Part shown: one piece after another, positions 50,518 to 58,990 of the stretch | Position numbering within the stretch: the stretch's first letter is position 1 | Layout: the number at the start of each line of letters is the position of its first letter | Assembly (NCBI RefSeq): GCF_024171695.1 | Contig: NZ_JAMTCF010000004.1 | Location: forward strand, 466,511 to 530,510 | Direction: 5' to 3' | DNA length: 64,000 nt | Origin: Actinosynnema pretiosum | GTDB lineage: Bacteria; Actinomycetota; Actinomycetes; Mycobacteriales; Pseudonocardiaceae | Position numbers and translations under genes: made by a program | The notes under the pieces: model-generated | The model's database searches: none | The model's input: only the letters and a program-made list of their open reading frames with translations | Told to the model about the DNA's origin: nothing

Positions 50518-51288
50518 CTACTGAGGACGCCTGCCGGTGTTCTGCTCGTTCGCCAGCAGCCGGTGCGACAGCACGGTGCCGCCCGCCATTGCCGCAGGCA
50601 TGACCACCAGCGGCGCCAGCGGGATCAGGCACATCAGGTACGCAGGCACCGCGAACCCGAGCACCATGGCCCGCCGCTCCTTGAGCACCCGCCGCCGAAC
50701 CGCCAGGTCCAGCCCGCGCCGGGTGAACGGGATACCGGTCAGCTCCAGCCCGAGCAACCACCCGTTGATCCCCGCGCCGATCACCGGGACCACGGTCTGC
50801 CCCACCAGCGGGATGAACCCTGCGATGAACAGCGGGATCGCCACCAGGATCGCCATGCCCACCAGGCGCAGCGAGTCACGGGCCCCGACCACCGTCGACC
50901 GCCACCAGCCGACCCGCTCGGACTCCGGGACGCCGCCCAGCTCCTCGTCCTCGATCGTCTCGGCGATGTGCTCGTAGAACGGACCACCGATGATCAGGGT
51001 GATCGCGGTGAACAGCAGCAGCCCGAGGGTCAGGTAGGCGGCCAGGATGGACACGCCCGCCAGCACCCGCACACCGGTGCGCAGCGAGTCGGCCCAGTTG
51101 TTGGCGAACGGTGTCACGAACGTGGTGATGTCGTCGATCCAGTAGCCCAGCGCCACGAGGCTGCCGGTCAGCAGCAGCGTCGTGATCAGGGCCGGGATCG
51201 CACCGATGATCAGCAGCTTGGGCCTGCGGAACACGGAGCCGAAGCCGTGGCCGAGCAGTCCGATTCCTGCGGAGAAGTCGCGGAGCAC
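50518..51288 (-). CDS. EI24 domain membrane protein (CysZ-like)
   Basis: 256 residues from GTG 51288, chosen by the TATGCT box 6 nt upstream; the frame is open to 51459 without similarity. The EI24 domain has four to five membrane segments: LLIIGAIPALITTLLLTGSL, VLAGVSILAAYLTLGLLLFTAITLIIGGPFYEHIAETIE, LRLVGMAILVAIPLFIAGFIPLVGQ and PAYLMCLIPLAPLVVMPAAM. Family members include the sulfate transporter CysZ; no cysteine-synthesis genes are nearby, so substrate is not assigned. Confidence 0.88.
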   Translation of the reverse strand: MLRDFSAGIGLLGHGFGSVFRRPKLLIIGAIPALITTLLLTGSLVALGYWIDDITTFVTPFANNWADSLRTGVRVLAGVSILAAYLTLGLLLFTAITLIIGGPFYEHIAETIEDEELGGVPESERVGWWRSTVVGARDSLRLVGMAILVAIPLFIAGFIPLVGQTVVPVIGAGINGWLLGLELTGIPFTRRGLDLAVRRRVLKERRAMVLGFAVPAYLMCLIPLAPLVVMPAAMAGGTVLSHRLLANEQNTGRRPQ

Positions 51289-51294
51289 GGCCGG

Positions 51295-51300
51295 AGCATA
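51295..51300 (-). promoter_or_regulatory. -10 box of leaderless promoter (EI24 gene)
   Basis: TATGCT on the minus strand, 6 nt before GTG 51288. Confidence 0.5.
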
Positions 51301-51395
51301 GCCAGCCGCGCACCGGATGGCGGTCGCTTCCCGAACCCGAGCGCTGCGACCATGACCTACCGAGCCCGACCGCACCCGCAGCGAGAGGCCCCGGC

Positions 51396-53513
51396 ATGGC
51401 CGTCCCCGACCGCACCGCACCGGCCCCCGGCCGACGAACCACCCCCCTGCCGGACCCACCTGCGGTCACCACCCCGCGCCGCCCCCACCGCCCCACCGCG
51501 CAACACCCCCGCCAGGCGCACCCCAGCACCGCACGGCACCCCGCCACGAGATCCTCGCAGGCACAACCCGCAGCGGAACACCTCACCACCGAGCAACCCC
51601 TTGCCACCCGGCGAGTTCCCGCACAACCGGTTGCCGCACAACAACTCCCCGCGCAACCCGTCGTCACGCGCCAGGTTCCCGCACAGCCCACTACCCGGCG
51701 CGGGCCCACGTCCACCCACCCCACCCCGTCATCCACTCACCCCGCGCAAGCCTCGCCCCAGCTGAACCTGACGCGCGCCAGACCGGAGCAGGACCCCGCA
51801 GCCCACACCCCATCCCCGGAACACCCCAACCCACTGCTGCGGCCAGCCCGGACTGCCCAGGCTTCCGCACACCAGGACACGACCACCCCTGACACTGCCC
51901 GCCCAGACGACACTGCCAGCCCAGACGATGCCCGTCCCGACAACATCTATCCCGACGGTGCTCGTCCGAACAGCGTCCGTCCGGACAACGGTCACCCTGA
52001 CGGCGCCCGTCCCGGCCGCGTTCGCCTGAACAGCCTTCAACGCGACAGCACCAGGCCAGGCAGCACCAGTCCGGACAACGCCCGCCCGGATAATGCCCGC
52101 CCGGACAGCATCCGTTCCGACACCGCCCGTCCCGACAACACCCGCCCGGACAGCGTTCGCCAGGACAGCACCACCCGCCCTGAAACCGCCCGTCCTGAGG
52201 GTGTCCGCCCCGAAGCCGTGCGCCCCGAGGCTGTCCGCCCTGAAGCCGGGCGTCCCGAAGCCGTGCGTCCCGATCCGCTCGGCGAATCACGCGGCACGCC
52301 ATTGCCCGCGTTGCCACCCGAGTTGTGGGAGAGCCGCGAGGTGCACGCCGCCGTCGCCTCGGACGCGCCTGGCGTGCTGGTCGCCATCGCGCGCCGCGCC
52401 CACGGGTTGCGTCAGGACGAGCTCGGTGCGCTGGCCGGGTACTCGCAGTCCGCGATCTCGCGCCTGGAATCAGGCAGCGGCATCGCCTACGACCTGCGCG
52501 TGCTCCGCACCATGCAACGGCTGCTCGGCATCCCGGCCCACCTGCTCGGCCTGGCAGACCGGGCCGCCCGCCCGTCCGTCTCGCCTCGCTCCGACCACCC
52601 CGTCGACCCCGCCGCCCTCACCGCGTTGCGCGCGGCCACCGCCCGGCGTGGCGGACCCGTGCGGCAGTTGCTGGTGCTGCGCCGCATCCTCGACGACGCG
52701 CACCACCGCCAGGGCTGGCGCGCCCTGGTCCCCGCAGCCCGCTCCCTGTTCGACTTCGCCGACGCCCTGTGCCGCACCGCGGACGGCGACCACCGGCGCA
52801 GGCTGCTAGCCGTCGCCGCGACCTACGCCGAGTTCTCCGGCCTGCTGTACGAGGAGGTCGGCGATCGCAGCGGCGCCGTCGAGTGGACCACCCGCGCCTT
52901 GGAGCAGGGACAGGCCGCCGACGATCCCGACGTCGTCGCCCACTCCTACGTGCGGTTGGCCCAGCTCGCCGAACCCGATGGCGAACGCGCCCTCGCGCTG
53001 ACCCGTGCCGCCCTGCGCGAGCGCGGCATCGGCCCGCGCACCCTCGCCCTGGTCCTGCGGCAGCAGGCTCGCGGACTGGCGATGACGGGTGACGAGGCGT
53101 GCATGGCCCGGTTGGACCACGCGCGCGAACTCCTCGTAGCGGTTGCCAGGGACCCCGAACCGGACAACGGCGAATACCGCATAGGATACCGCCTTTCGGA
53201 GCAGCACGTCGAGCTCGAACGGGCGGCTTGTTGGCTCGAACTCGGGCAACCGCACCGGGCGATCGCGGGTTACGAGGCGCTTCGCCGCCGCCGGTGGGGC
53301 CACGCCCGCGCCGCCGAACGGGGCCTCCACACCGCCCGCCTGGCCGCCGCGCACGCCGCCGCCGGACATCGCGATCAAGCCGTGGCCTGCGGTTACGAGG
53401 CGTTGGACGCGGCGAGGGACAGCGGTTCCGGGCTGGTGCTGGTCGAGCTGAACCGGCTCGGCCCGTGGGTGGGGGAGCGGGATGTCCGCGAACTCGCGCG
53501 GTGGCTTGGCTGA
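51396..53513 (+). CDS. XRE family regulator with long repetitive N-terminal extension
   Basis: 705 residues from ATG 51396 (GAGAGG 7 nt upstream). Residues 1-310 are disordered and repetitive: PAQP-type units first, then RPDN/RPDS and VRPEA pentapeptides coded by 15-bp tandem DNA repeats (about 51900-52280). The XRE helix-turn-helix follows at ~325-385 (GVLVAIARRAHGLRQDELGALAGYSQSAISRLES). A helical TPR-like region (~400-705) completes the known regulator type, usually ~400 residues in all. Start uncertain: the true start could lie further down, near the LPALPPELWESREVH segment, with the repeats being untranslated or only partly coded. Two tiny genes follow. Confidence 0.75.
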   Translation: MAVPDRTAPAPGRRTTPLPDPPAVTTPRRPHRPTAQHPRQAHPSTARHPATRSSQAQPAAEHLTTEQPLATRRVPAQPVAAQQLPAQPVVTRQVPAQPTTRRGPTSTHPTPSSTHPAQASPQLNLTRARPEQDPAAHTPSPEHPNPLLRPARTAQASAHQDTTTPDTARPDDTASPDDARPDNIYPDGARPNSVRPDNGHPDGARPGRVRLNSLQRDSTRPGSTSPDNARPDNARPDSIRSDTARPDNTRPDSVRQDSTTRPETARPEGVRPEAVRPEAVRPEAGRPEAVRPDPLGESRGTPLPALPPELWESREVHAAVASDAPGVLVAIARRAHGLRQDELGALAGYSQSAISRLESGSGIAYDLRVLRTMQRLLGIPAHLLGLADRAARPSVSPRSDHPVDPAALTALRAATARRGGPVRQLLVLRRILDDAHHRQGWRALVPAARSLFDFADALCRTADGDHRRRLLAVAATYAEFSGLLYEEVGDRSGAVEWTTRALEQGQAADDPDVVAHSYVRLAQLAEPDGERALALTRAALRERGIGPRTLALVLRQQARGLAMTGDEACMARLDHARELLVAVARDPEPDNGEYRIGYRLSEQHVELERAACWLELGQPHRAIAGYEALRRRRWGHARAAERGLHTARLAAAHAAAGHRDQAVACGYEALDAARDSGSGLVLVELNRLGPWVGERDVRELARWLG

Positions 53514-53573
53514 CCCGTATGCGTTTTCCGCATATCGGCGGAGAAGGTGGTGCGTCAACGGACCCCGTCGGCG

Positions 53574-53579
53574 CACGAT
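53574..53579 (+). promoter_or_regulatory. -10 box of leaderless promoter (small ORF)
   Basis: CACGAT, 6 nt before ATG 53586. Confidence 0.4.
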
Positions 53580-53585
53580 AAGCCG

Positions 53586-53738
53586 ATGACCCCACCGGAA
53601 GAACCCGTTCCGCCGCAGCGCCAACCGGTGGAGGACCGGCAGGCGGTGAGGCAGGAGTGCGGTCCCTACCGGTTGGACTTCTACGCGACCCCCGACGCGG
53701 TGGTCTGCGTGGTCAACGACGCCGAGCGCGCGCCGTGA
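53586..53738 (+). CDS. Small protein, 50 aa
   Basis: Not assigned to a named family. MTPPEEPVPPQRQ is a polar N-terminus; the C-terminal half QECGPYRLDFYATPDAVVCVVNDAE looks folded, with beta-strand spacing and two Cys. CACGAT lies 6 nt upstream of the ATG, fitting a leaderless start. It follows a XRE regulator by 72 bp, and its stop overlaps the next start. The arrangement regulator plus tiny gene pair recalls the small-protein partners of actinobacterial XRE/DUF397-type systems, but there is no DUF397 sequence here. Confidence 0.6.
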   Translation: MTPPEEPVPPQRQPVEDRQAVRQECGPYRLDFYATPDAVVCVVNDAERAP

Positions 53739-53890
53739 CCGCGCCGCAGACGGTTCCGGCGCACCGGCTCCCCGCGCGGGGACCGGGCCGGTTGTCGTGG
53801 CGCGGTCGGAGCACCGCGCTGCCCCCAGGCACGCGCCCGGCGCCGGACGCGACGCCGTACCTCGTCCGCCTGCGAACACGTCCCGACTAG
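53735..53890 (+). CDS. Small basic protein, 51 aa, coupled to the preceding gene
   Basis: Begins with GTG 53735 inside the stop of the 50-aa gene (GTGA). The product is Arg/Pro-rich and ends PYLVRLRTRPD. No family recognised. Its reality rests on the exact start-stop overlap, and on the strong terminator at 54082-54118 downstream on the same strand. It could be a chance frame. Confidence 0.45.
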   Translation: MTAPQTVPAHRLPARGPGRLSWRGRSTALPPGTRPAPDATPYLVRLRTRPD

Positions 53891-54534
53891 GTCGGGACCG
53901 GTGCGTGCGAAGGGGTTCCCGCTCGCTGCCCAGAGCGGGACGCCTCGGCGCCCACCGGTTCCGACGCCCACCGCCCCGAGCGCGGGCGGTGCGACCGGCT
54001 CCGCGCGGTCTGCCCCCTCGTCACCGCACGCGGAGCGGTCCGACGGGCTCCCTCCAGCCCGTCACGCCGCGCTCTCCCTGAGCAGACCGCCGTTCTTCTC
54101 CCCGGAACGGCGGTCTGCGGGGCGGGAACCCCTGCCGGACGCCACGGGTGGGCACCAAGGTGGAGTGTGACCTGACGACACCGGCCAGGTGTCGGCGGAG
54201 CGGAGGTGCGGAGCAGGGCGTCCGCGGTGGACCGGCGGGTGCTCCACGGCGGTCCACGTGCCGATCTGAGCCGGCCAGTGGTTTCGGGCAATGACGCTGG
54301 CCGGCGGCGCTCTGTGGGAGCGGCACCGGCCCACTGCGCCCGTCAACAGCGCTGATCAGCCGCGTTGCCCGGTCCGCGTTGCCCGGTCCGCGTTGCCCGG
54401 TCCGCGCTGCCCGGTCTACGTTGCCCGGCCTGGAAGCAAGTGCCGCCGGTCGACGTCCCCAGGCCGCGCCCGCCGACGACGTCATCGGGTATCCCCTCGA
54501 CGCTGGCGGGCGCGGCCCTGTCGACCGATGCTGA
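53891..54534. repeat. Intergenic region with terminator and 14-bp tandem repeat
   Basis: No gene supported. The 14-bp unit GCGTTGCCCGGTCC stands 4.7 times in tandem at 54362-54427. A strong hairpin is annotated separately at 54082-54118. Confidence 0.7.
54082..54118 (+). terminator. Strong hairpin terminator
   Basis: Perfect 14-bp stem GCAGACCGCCGTTC/GAACGGCGGTCTGC, 9-nt loop. It probably ends the small-ORF transcript. Confidence 0.7.
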
Positions 54535-54717
54535 TCAGCGACGGCGGCGGAAGCTGGGCGCGCGCAGCGCCGAGCCCACCCCGGCCATGTGCAGCGCGAG
54601 GCACAGCAGGCCCGCGAGCGTCAGGGTTCCGGGTTCGATCACGCTGCCGAGCGAGGCGTTCGCCAGGTCCAGCAGCAGGGCCAGACCGAAGATGACCGCG
54701 GCGATGGTGGCGAGCAC
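54535..54717 (-). CDS. Small membrane protein, 60 aa
   Basis: GTG 54717 has GGGAGG 7 nt upstream. Two membrane helices: LATIAAVIFGLALLLDLANAS and LTLAGLLCLALHMAGVG, joined by a short loop with a basic C-terminus (APSFRRRR). Not assigned to a named family; similar small two-helix proteins are common in actinomycetes. It lies downstream of the GNAT gene with a 31-bp gap, so probably in the same transcript. Confidence 0.72.
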   Translation of the reverse strand: MLATIAAVIFGLALLLDLANASLGSVIEPGTLTLAGLLCLALHMAGVGSALRAPSFRRRR

Positions 54718-54748
54718 GGTGGCCTCCCAGTGAGTAGGTGACCTCCTG

Positions 54749-55393
54749 TTACCCGGCCGCCTCCGCCGCCAAGCGGGCGTTCGGAGCAATTCGCTTCCCG
54801 AGGAACACCGACAGCCCGCCGACGCCCGCCGACGTCAGCTCGTGGAACCCCAACCGCTCGTAGAACGCGAGCGCCGGGGTGTTCGCGACCGACACCCCGA
54901 GGTGCACGCCCGTCACCCCCCGGTCCCGCAGCGCGTCCAGGAACCGGGTCATCAGCGCCCGCCCGTGGCCGCCGCGCTGGTGACCCGGCAGCAGGTCGAT
55001 GTGCAGGTGGGCGGGGTAGTCGTCCAGGTCCAGCGGCACCATGCGTTCCGGCGCGTGCAGCAGATCCGCCACCGCGTCGGCCTGAGTGGTCAGCGGACCG
55101 GAAGGCCTGGGGAATCGGGAGGCCACCTCGGGCAGCCACTCGTTCCGGAAGCGCTTGGCGAACAGCGCGGTGTCCGAGGTGCCGAGCACGTAGCCCACGG
55201 CCCGCTCGCCGTTGTCGGCGACGAACACCAGCTTGGGCTCCAGCGCCGCGTACGGCCACGCGTACACCGAGGACACCAGGCCCGGATCGGGGTACAGGTG
55301 CGTGCCGTCGCGCCCCACGTCGGAGGTGCGCACGCAGATGTCGCCCAGGGCGTCCCAGTCTCGGGGTTCGTAAGGTCGAATGCGCACGGTCAT
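54749..55393 (-). CDS. GNAT family N-acetyltransferase
   Basis: 214 residues from ATG 55393, overlapping the DUF309 stop (ATGA). It has the GNAT motifs YEPRDWDALGDICVRTSDVG at the start, LHIDLLPGHQRGGHGRALM for acetyl-CoA binding, and VSVANTPALAFYERLGFHEL. A middle insertion (residues ~75-120) is typical of the group similar to eukaryotic-type O-GlcNAcase-associated acetyltransferases; the substrate is not known. Confidence 0.88.
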   Translation of the reverse strand: MTVRIRPYEPRDWDALGDICVRTSDVGRDGTHLYPDPGLVSSVYAWPYAALEPKLVFVADNGERAVGYVLGTSDTALFAKRFRNEWLPEVASRFPRPSGPLTTQADAVADLLHAPERMVPLDLDDYPAHLHIDLLPGHQRGGHGRALMTRFLDALRDRGVTGVHLGVSVANTPALAFYERLGFHELTSAGVGGLSVFLGKRIAPNARLAAEAAG

Positions 55394-55947
55394 CCGCGCA
55401 ACCTCAGCACACCAGCGCCGCCGACGACAGCCCGGTCCACCCCTGTCTCCGCACCGGTCCGCTCGGGGACGCCCCGGACCTCGTCCGATCGGCCATCGTC
55501 GCCCGCCACGTCGAGCCCGGCGCCCAGGTAGGCGCCGCTCTCCGCCCAGCTCACCAGCCCGGCGATGTCCACCCCGTGCGGCGGAGCGCCCCGGTACGGC
55601 CCGATGCTGCGCGCCCCGCGCTCCACCAGCGCCCGCGCGCCCCGACCGTTGCCGCGCAACGCGTGCGTCAACCCCACCGCCAGCTGCGCCAGCCCGCGCC
55701 ACAGCTCCCGCTCGTGCTCGGGAGCCGACTTCCAGGCGTCCTCCAGCACCTCGTGGGCGTGGAACGGCTTGCCCTCGTCCAGCAATCGCTGCGCTTCCCG
55801 CAACGACTCGTCCGGTGTTCTCAACACCCCTTCGGGCTGCCGCTCCACCCCAACCGCCCCATAGGGCAGCGGACGGCCGAGGCCGTCACGGGGGCGGGCG
55901 TTGCGGGCCCGGCCATCGGGGTCGCGGTCGCGGTCACTGGCCTCCAC
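55390..55947 (-). CDS. DUF309 family protein
   Basis: 185 residues from GTG 55947 (a CAGGAT box lies 7 nt upstream). The DUF309 core at ~55-130 contains LREAQRLLDEGKPFHAHEVLEDAWKSAPEHERELWRGLAQLAVGLTHALRGN, a helical bundle with the conserved HxxHEVxE-like metal-type residues. The role of the family is unknown. It forms a two- to three-gene operon with the GNAT and the small membrane protein. Confidence 0.88.
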   Translation of the reverse strand: MEASDRDRDPDGRARNARPRDGLGRPLPYGAVGVERQPEGVLRTPDESLREAQRLLDEGKPFHAHEVLEDAWKSAPEHERELWRGLAQLAVGLTHALRGNGRGARALVERGARSIGPYRGAPPHGVDIAGLVSWAESGAYLGAGLDVAGDDGRSDEVRGVPERTGAETGVDRAVVGGAGVLRLRG

Positions 55948-55954
55948 GCCCCCG

Positions 55955-55960
55955 ATCCTG
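55955..55960 (-). promoter_or_regulatory. -10 box of leaderless promoter (DUF309 gene)
   Basis: CAGGAT on the minus strand, 7 nt before GTG 55947. Confidence 0.4.
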
Positions 55961-56080
55961 GCACGCCACCAGCCGGGACAGCACTCACCCCAACCCACCC
56001 GGACGCACGCCCGAGGCCCACACCCCGTCCTCGGCCGCTCCCCTTCACCGGCCGAGGACAGGACGTGAGCTGGCGGCCCG

Positions 56081-56491
56081 TCAGGCAGCGGACTTCCCGG
56101 AGAACCGGATCTGGTTGCCCGCCGGGTCGCGGAACGCGCAGTCGCGCACCCCGTAGTCCTGATCGGTCGGCTCCTGCACGACCTCGGCCCCCGACGCCCG
56201 GACCTTCTCGAACAGCGCGTCGCAGTCCTCGACCCAGAAGATCAGGCCGCTCAACGACCCCTTGGCCCGCAGCGCGTTGATCGCCTTCGCGTCCTCGGGC
56301 GACCGCCCCATGTCCGCGCTCTCCAGCACGATCTCCAGACCGGGCTGCTCCGGCGAGCCGAGCGAGAGCCAGCGGAACTCGTTGAACGACACGTCCGAGC
56401 GCACCTCCAGGCCGAGGGTGTCGCGGTAGAAGCCCAGCGCGGCTTCGTGGTCGTCTACCTGCAGGAAGGTGTGGGAAACCCGAATGTTCAC
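56081..56491 (-). CDS. VOC (glyoxalase/bleomycin-resistance) family protein
   Basis: 136 residues from GTG 56491. One VOC module pair: VSHTFLQVDDHEAALGFYRDTLGLEVRSDV and later VVQEPTDQDYGVRDCAFRDPAGNQIRF. The metal-ligand positions (His near the start, Glu in GLEIVLE, and the final acidic strand) fit a metal-dependent enzyme, but substrate is unknown. The GTG overlaps the AraC stop, and a TAGGTT box also lies 7 nt upstream, so it may be made from both transcripts. Confidence 0.88.
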   Translation of the reverse strand: MNIRVSHTFLQVDDHEAALGFYRDTLGLEVRSDVSFNEFRWLSLGSPEQPGLEIVLESADMGRSPEDAKAINALRAKGSLSGLIFWVEDCDALFEKVRASGAEVVQEPTDQDYGVRDCAFRDPAGNQIRFSGKSAA

Positions 56492-56922
56492 ACCGACGAA
56501 CCTATCGGCGCGCTTGTATGGTCCGCTTCTCGAAATCTGCTCGGACGCATCACCCTCATGGCGTAACAACCGGGCACCGCCCGAACCGCCGAGTGCTCGC
56601 GGGCCCGGTAAGCGCTGGGAGTCTCCCCGACCAGCTCGGTGAAGCGCGCGCTGAACGACCCCAACGACGTGCACCCGACCGCCATGCACACCTCGGTCAC
56701 TCCGAGGTCCCCACGCCGCAACAACGCCTTGGCCCGCTCGACCCGCCGCGTCATCAGGTACCGGTACGGCGTCTCCCCGTACGCGACCTTGAACCGCCGG
56801 GAGAAGTGCGCGACCGACATGAACGCCACCTGAGCCAACTCCGCGACGTCGAGAGGCCGCGCGTACTCCCGATCAACAAGATCACGAGCCCGCCGCAGGT
56901 GCACGAGTTCCCCAGTCTCCAC
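56488..56922 (-). CDS. AraC family regulator
   Basis: 144 residues from GTG 56922. Only the DNA-binding part is present: LVHLRRARDLVDREYARPLDVAELAQVAFMSVAHFSRRFKVAYGETPYRYLMTRRVERAKALL, then VTEVCMAVGCTSLGSFSARFTELVGETPSAYR. The sensor domain is missing, as in many short AraC proteins paired with VOC genes. It probably controls the downstream VOC gene, which overlaps it by 4 bp. Confidence 0.9.
   Translation of the reverse strand: METGELVHLRRARDLVDREYARPLDVAELAQVAFMSVAHFSRRFKVAYGETPYRYLMTRRVERAKALLRRGDLGVTEVCMAVGCTSLGSFSARFTELVGETPSAYRAREHSAVRAVPGCYAMRVMRPSRFREADHTSAPIGSSV
56499..56504 (-). promoter_or_regulatory. -10 box of leaderless promoter (VOC gene, internal)
   Basis: TAGGTT on the minus strand, 7 nt before GTG 56491, inside the end of the AraC gene. 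Confidence 0.45.
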
Positions 56923-57116
56923 CTGCGGAGCATCGCACCGACCCCTGACAGTTCCGGTTCACCGAGTTCGTCTCCGCGCACCAGACCCCACCGCTAACAC
57001 ACCGGACCCCACCCGCCAGCACTTCGGCGGCCCAACCCAGGCCCTCGTGCGAGGGTTTGTGCGGCACGGCGGTGTGAGCCGACGCGGTTCACCGCGCGCC
57101 GCCACCGTGTCGCGCA

Positions 57117-57122
57117 CAGCAT
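57117..57122 (+). promoter_or_regulatory. -10 box of leaderless promoter (secreted protein)
   Basis: CAGCAT, 7 nt before ATG 57130; weak match. Confidence 0.3.
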
Positions 57123-57129
57123 CGGGGAC

Positions 57130-57960
57130 ATGGTCCGGTTCCCCTTCCGAACTGCCGTGTGCGCAGCGCTCACCGTGATCGCGGTGCTGTCGAGCGGAGC
57201 GGCCAGCACCGCAGAACCGCTCCAACCGGGCAGCGATGTGGCAGGCAGCGGCGCGACAGGCTCCAGCGCGCTCGCCCCGGCCCCGGCAGGTTCGGGTTCA
57301 CCAGGCTCCGATCCGGCGAACACCGCCGCCCCAAGCCCGGAAGCTCCGGACAGCGACACCGCTGACAACACCACCGCGAGCGGTGGTGCCACCGCTGGCG
57401 GTGCCACAGGCGACAGCACGAACGGCTCCATGACGGAGACCAACCCGCAGCCTCCAGCACCCCAAGCCCAACCCGCCCAAGGTCAACCGCCTGCCCAAGC
57501 CCACCCCGCTCAGGAGCAGGCAGGTCAAGGACAGCGGCCCTCGAAGCACGCTTCCCCGCAGCAACAAAGCCCCGGACGAACACTTGTGGGCGGAAACCCC
57601 GAACCACAAGCACCCAACGACCGCGCAGGCACTCCCCAGGCCGCCCCGAACAACGCAGACGACCAGACGGCCCACGAACAGGAAAACCTGGATGGACCCG
57701 ATCCCAACGCCCAGGAAGACGACCTGTTCCACGGCGACGCAGCCCGAGCCCCGGAAGCACTGATCGACACCTCAAGCCCGTCGACCACTGCCGCCGTACT
57801 CGCCGCGAACCGAGCAGGGAGCCCGCTCGCAGCCCCGGTCTCAGACCGGAGCGGCGCCTTCCGCAGCGACAACGGCTGGCTGGTGCTCGTGGCCATCATG
57901 ATGCTGATCGCCGGACTCGCGGTCCTGGGCATCGCGGGCCGAGCCCGTCGAGGCTGCTGA
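57130..57960 (+). CDS. Secreted, membrane-anchored low-complexity protein
   Basis: 276 residues. A signal peptide (VRFPFRTAVCAALTVIAVLSSGAASTA) is followed by a Gly/Ser/Thr/Ala-rich stretch (to ~100), a Pro/Gln-rich stretch (to ~170, PAQGQPPAQ type) and an acidic region. A C-terminal membrane helix (LVLVAIMMLIAGLAVLGIAG) and a basic tail RARRGC anchor it, leaving ~210 residues outside. There is no LPxTG. No family is recognised. Codon use includes more A-ending codons than its neighbours. It may be a cell-surface spacer or mucin-like protein. Confidence 0.65.
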   Translation: MVRFPFRTAVCAALTVIAVLSSGAASTAEPLQPGSDVAGSGATGSSALAPAPAGSGSPGSDPANTAAPSPEAPDSDTADNTTASGGATAGGATGDSTNGSMTETNPQPPAPQAQPAQGQPPAQAHPAQEQAGQGQRPSKHASPQQQSPGRTLVGGNPEPQAPNDRAGTPQAAPNNADDQTAHEQENLDGPDPNAQEDDLFHGDAARAPEALIDTSSPSTTAAVLAANRAGSPLAAPVSDRSGAFRSDNGWLVLVAIMMLIAGLAVLGIAGRARRGC

Positions 57961-58099
57961 ACCACGTGCCGCGCACCCGCCGTGCCACGACCGCTTCCCG
58001 GCGACCGGGTGACCCGGTCGCCCAGCGGTTCCGCGAACGGTCCGAGGACCGCGCGGCCCCGCCGGACGACCGGTTCTACGGGGTTCGTCGGAGATCTAT

Positions 58100-58990
58100 T
58101 CAGTTGTGGATCACTGCGTACTCAGCTGCCAACCTGGTCTCCCCTTCCTCAGGCCACTGGCGCTCTTCACCCAGCAGCGCCGCGAACAACAGGTCCAACC
58201 GCACGTGCCAAGCGGCCAGCGCCGCAGGCACGGACACCTCTCCGCCCCCGACCACGTGGGTCAGGGTCACGACGGTGCCCCCGACCGGGTCGCTGGACAG
58301 CTCCCAGCGCACCCGGCCCGACGACGAGTCGAACTCGAGCAGGGTCGGTTCCTCCGCGACCACCACCGGTCCCGGTCGAACGCGGGAGCACCCCGCGCTC
58401 TCCGGAGCGGTGTCGCCGACCGCAGGCGTTACATCACCGGTCAGCAAGGCCCACACCTCGGCCAGCGGTCGCCAGACCAGGTCCCTGCTGAACCTGATCC
58501 GCCCGTCCGCCACCTCGCCGAGGTCCAGACCGAACTCGCGGACGTGCCGCTCGATCGGGCCCAGGAGGTCCGGTGGAGCGGTGAACGGCCGGTCGCCCAA
58601 GCGCGCGTCCAGGGCTTCCAGGCACGTCCGCCACCCCACGGCGTTGCGCCCCGCACCGAGCGGACCCGCTCCGATCACCTGCGTGAGGACCAGCAGGCAG
58701 CCCCCTGGCTCCGGCAGGAGTTCGAAGCGCAGAACGTCCTCGTTCCACTCGAACGCGAACACCCTGGGCGGGTCCAGCTCCAGCACTCGACCTTCCCCGG
58801 CGTCCATGGCCGGGTCGGGGAAGGCGAAGCGCATCCTCCCGTTCTCGAGTTCGACCTCGGCGGGGAACCAGTGCGCCAGTTCAGCGGGTTCGCTGACCGC
58901 CCGCCACACCTTGGACACGGGGTGCGCGAACCGCCTCTCCAGGCGCAGCACCGGTTTCCCGTCGATCGTCTCCAGCCGTGCGTCCTTCAT
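58100..58990 (-). CDS. Tandem SRPBCC (AHSA1-type) protein
   Basis: 296 residues from ATG 58990. The N-terminal AHSA1 domain (1-150) has LRLERRFAHPVSKVWRAVSEPAELAHWFPAEVELENGRMRF and VFAFEWNEDVLRFELLPEPGG. The second, more divergent SRPBCC domain (~165-290) begins RFSRDLVWRPLAEVWALLTG. These helix-grip folds bind hydrophobic ligands. The start overlaps the ArsR stop (ATGA); ArsR-AHSA1 pairs are widespread and usually co-regulated. Confidence 0.88.
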   Translation of the reverse strand: MKDARLETIDGKPVLRLERRFAHPVSKVWRAVSEPAELAHWFPAEVELENGRMRFAFPDPAMDAGEGRVLELDPPRVFAFEWNEDVLRFELLPEPGGCLLVLTQVIGAGPLGAGRNAVGWRTCLEALDARLGDRPFTAPPDLLGPIERHVREFGLDLGEVADGRIRFSRDLVWRPLAEVWALLTGDVTPAVGDTAPESAGCSRVRPGPVVVAEEPTLLEFDSSSGRVRWELSSDPVGGTVVTLTHVVGGGEVSVPAALAAWHVRLDLLFAALLGEERQWPEEGETRLAAEYAVIHN

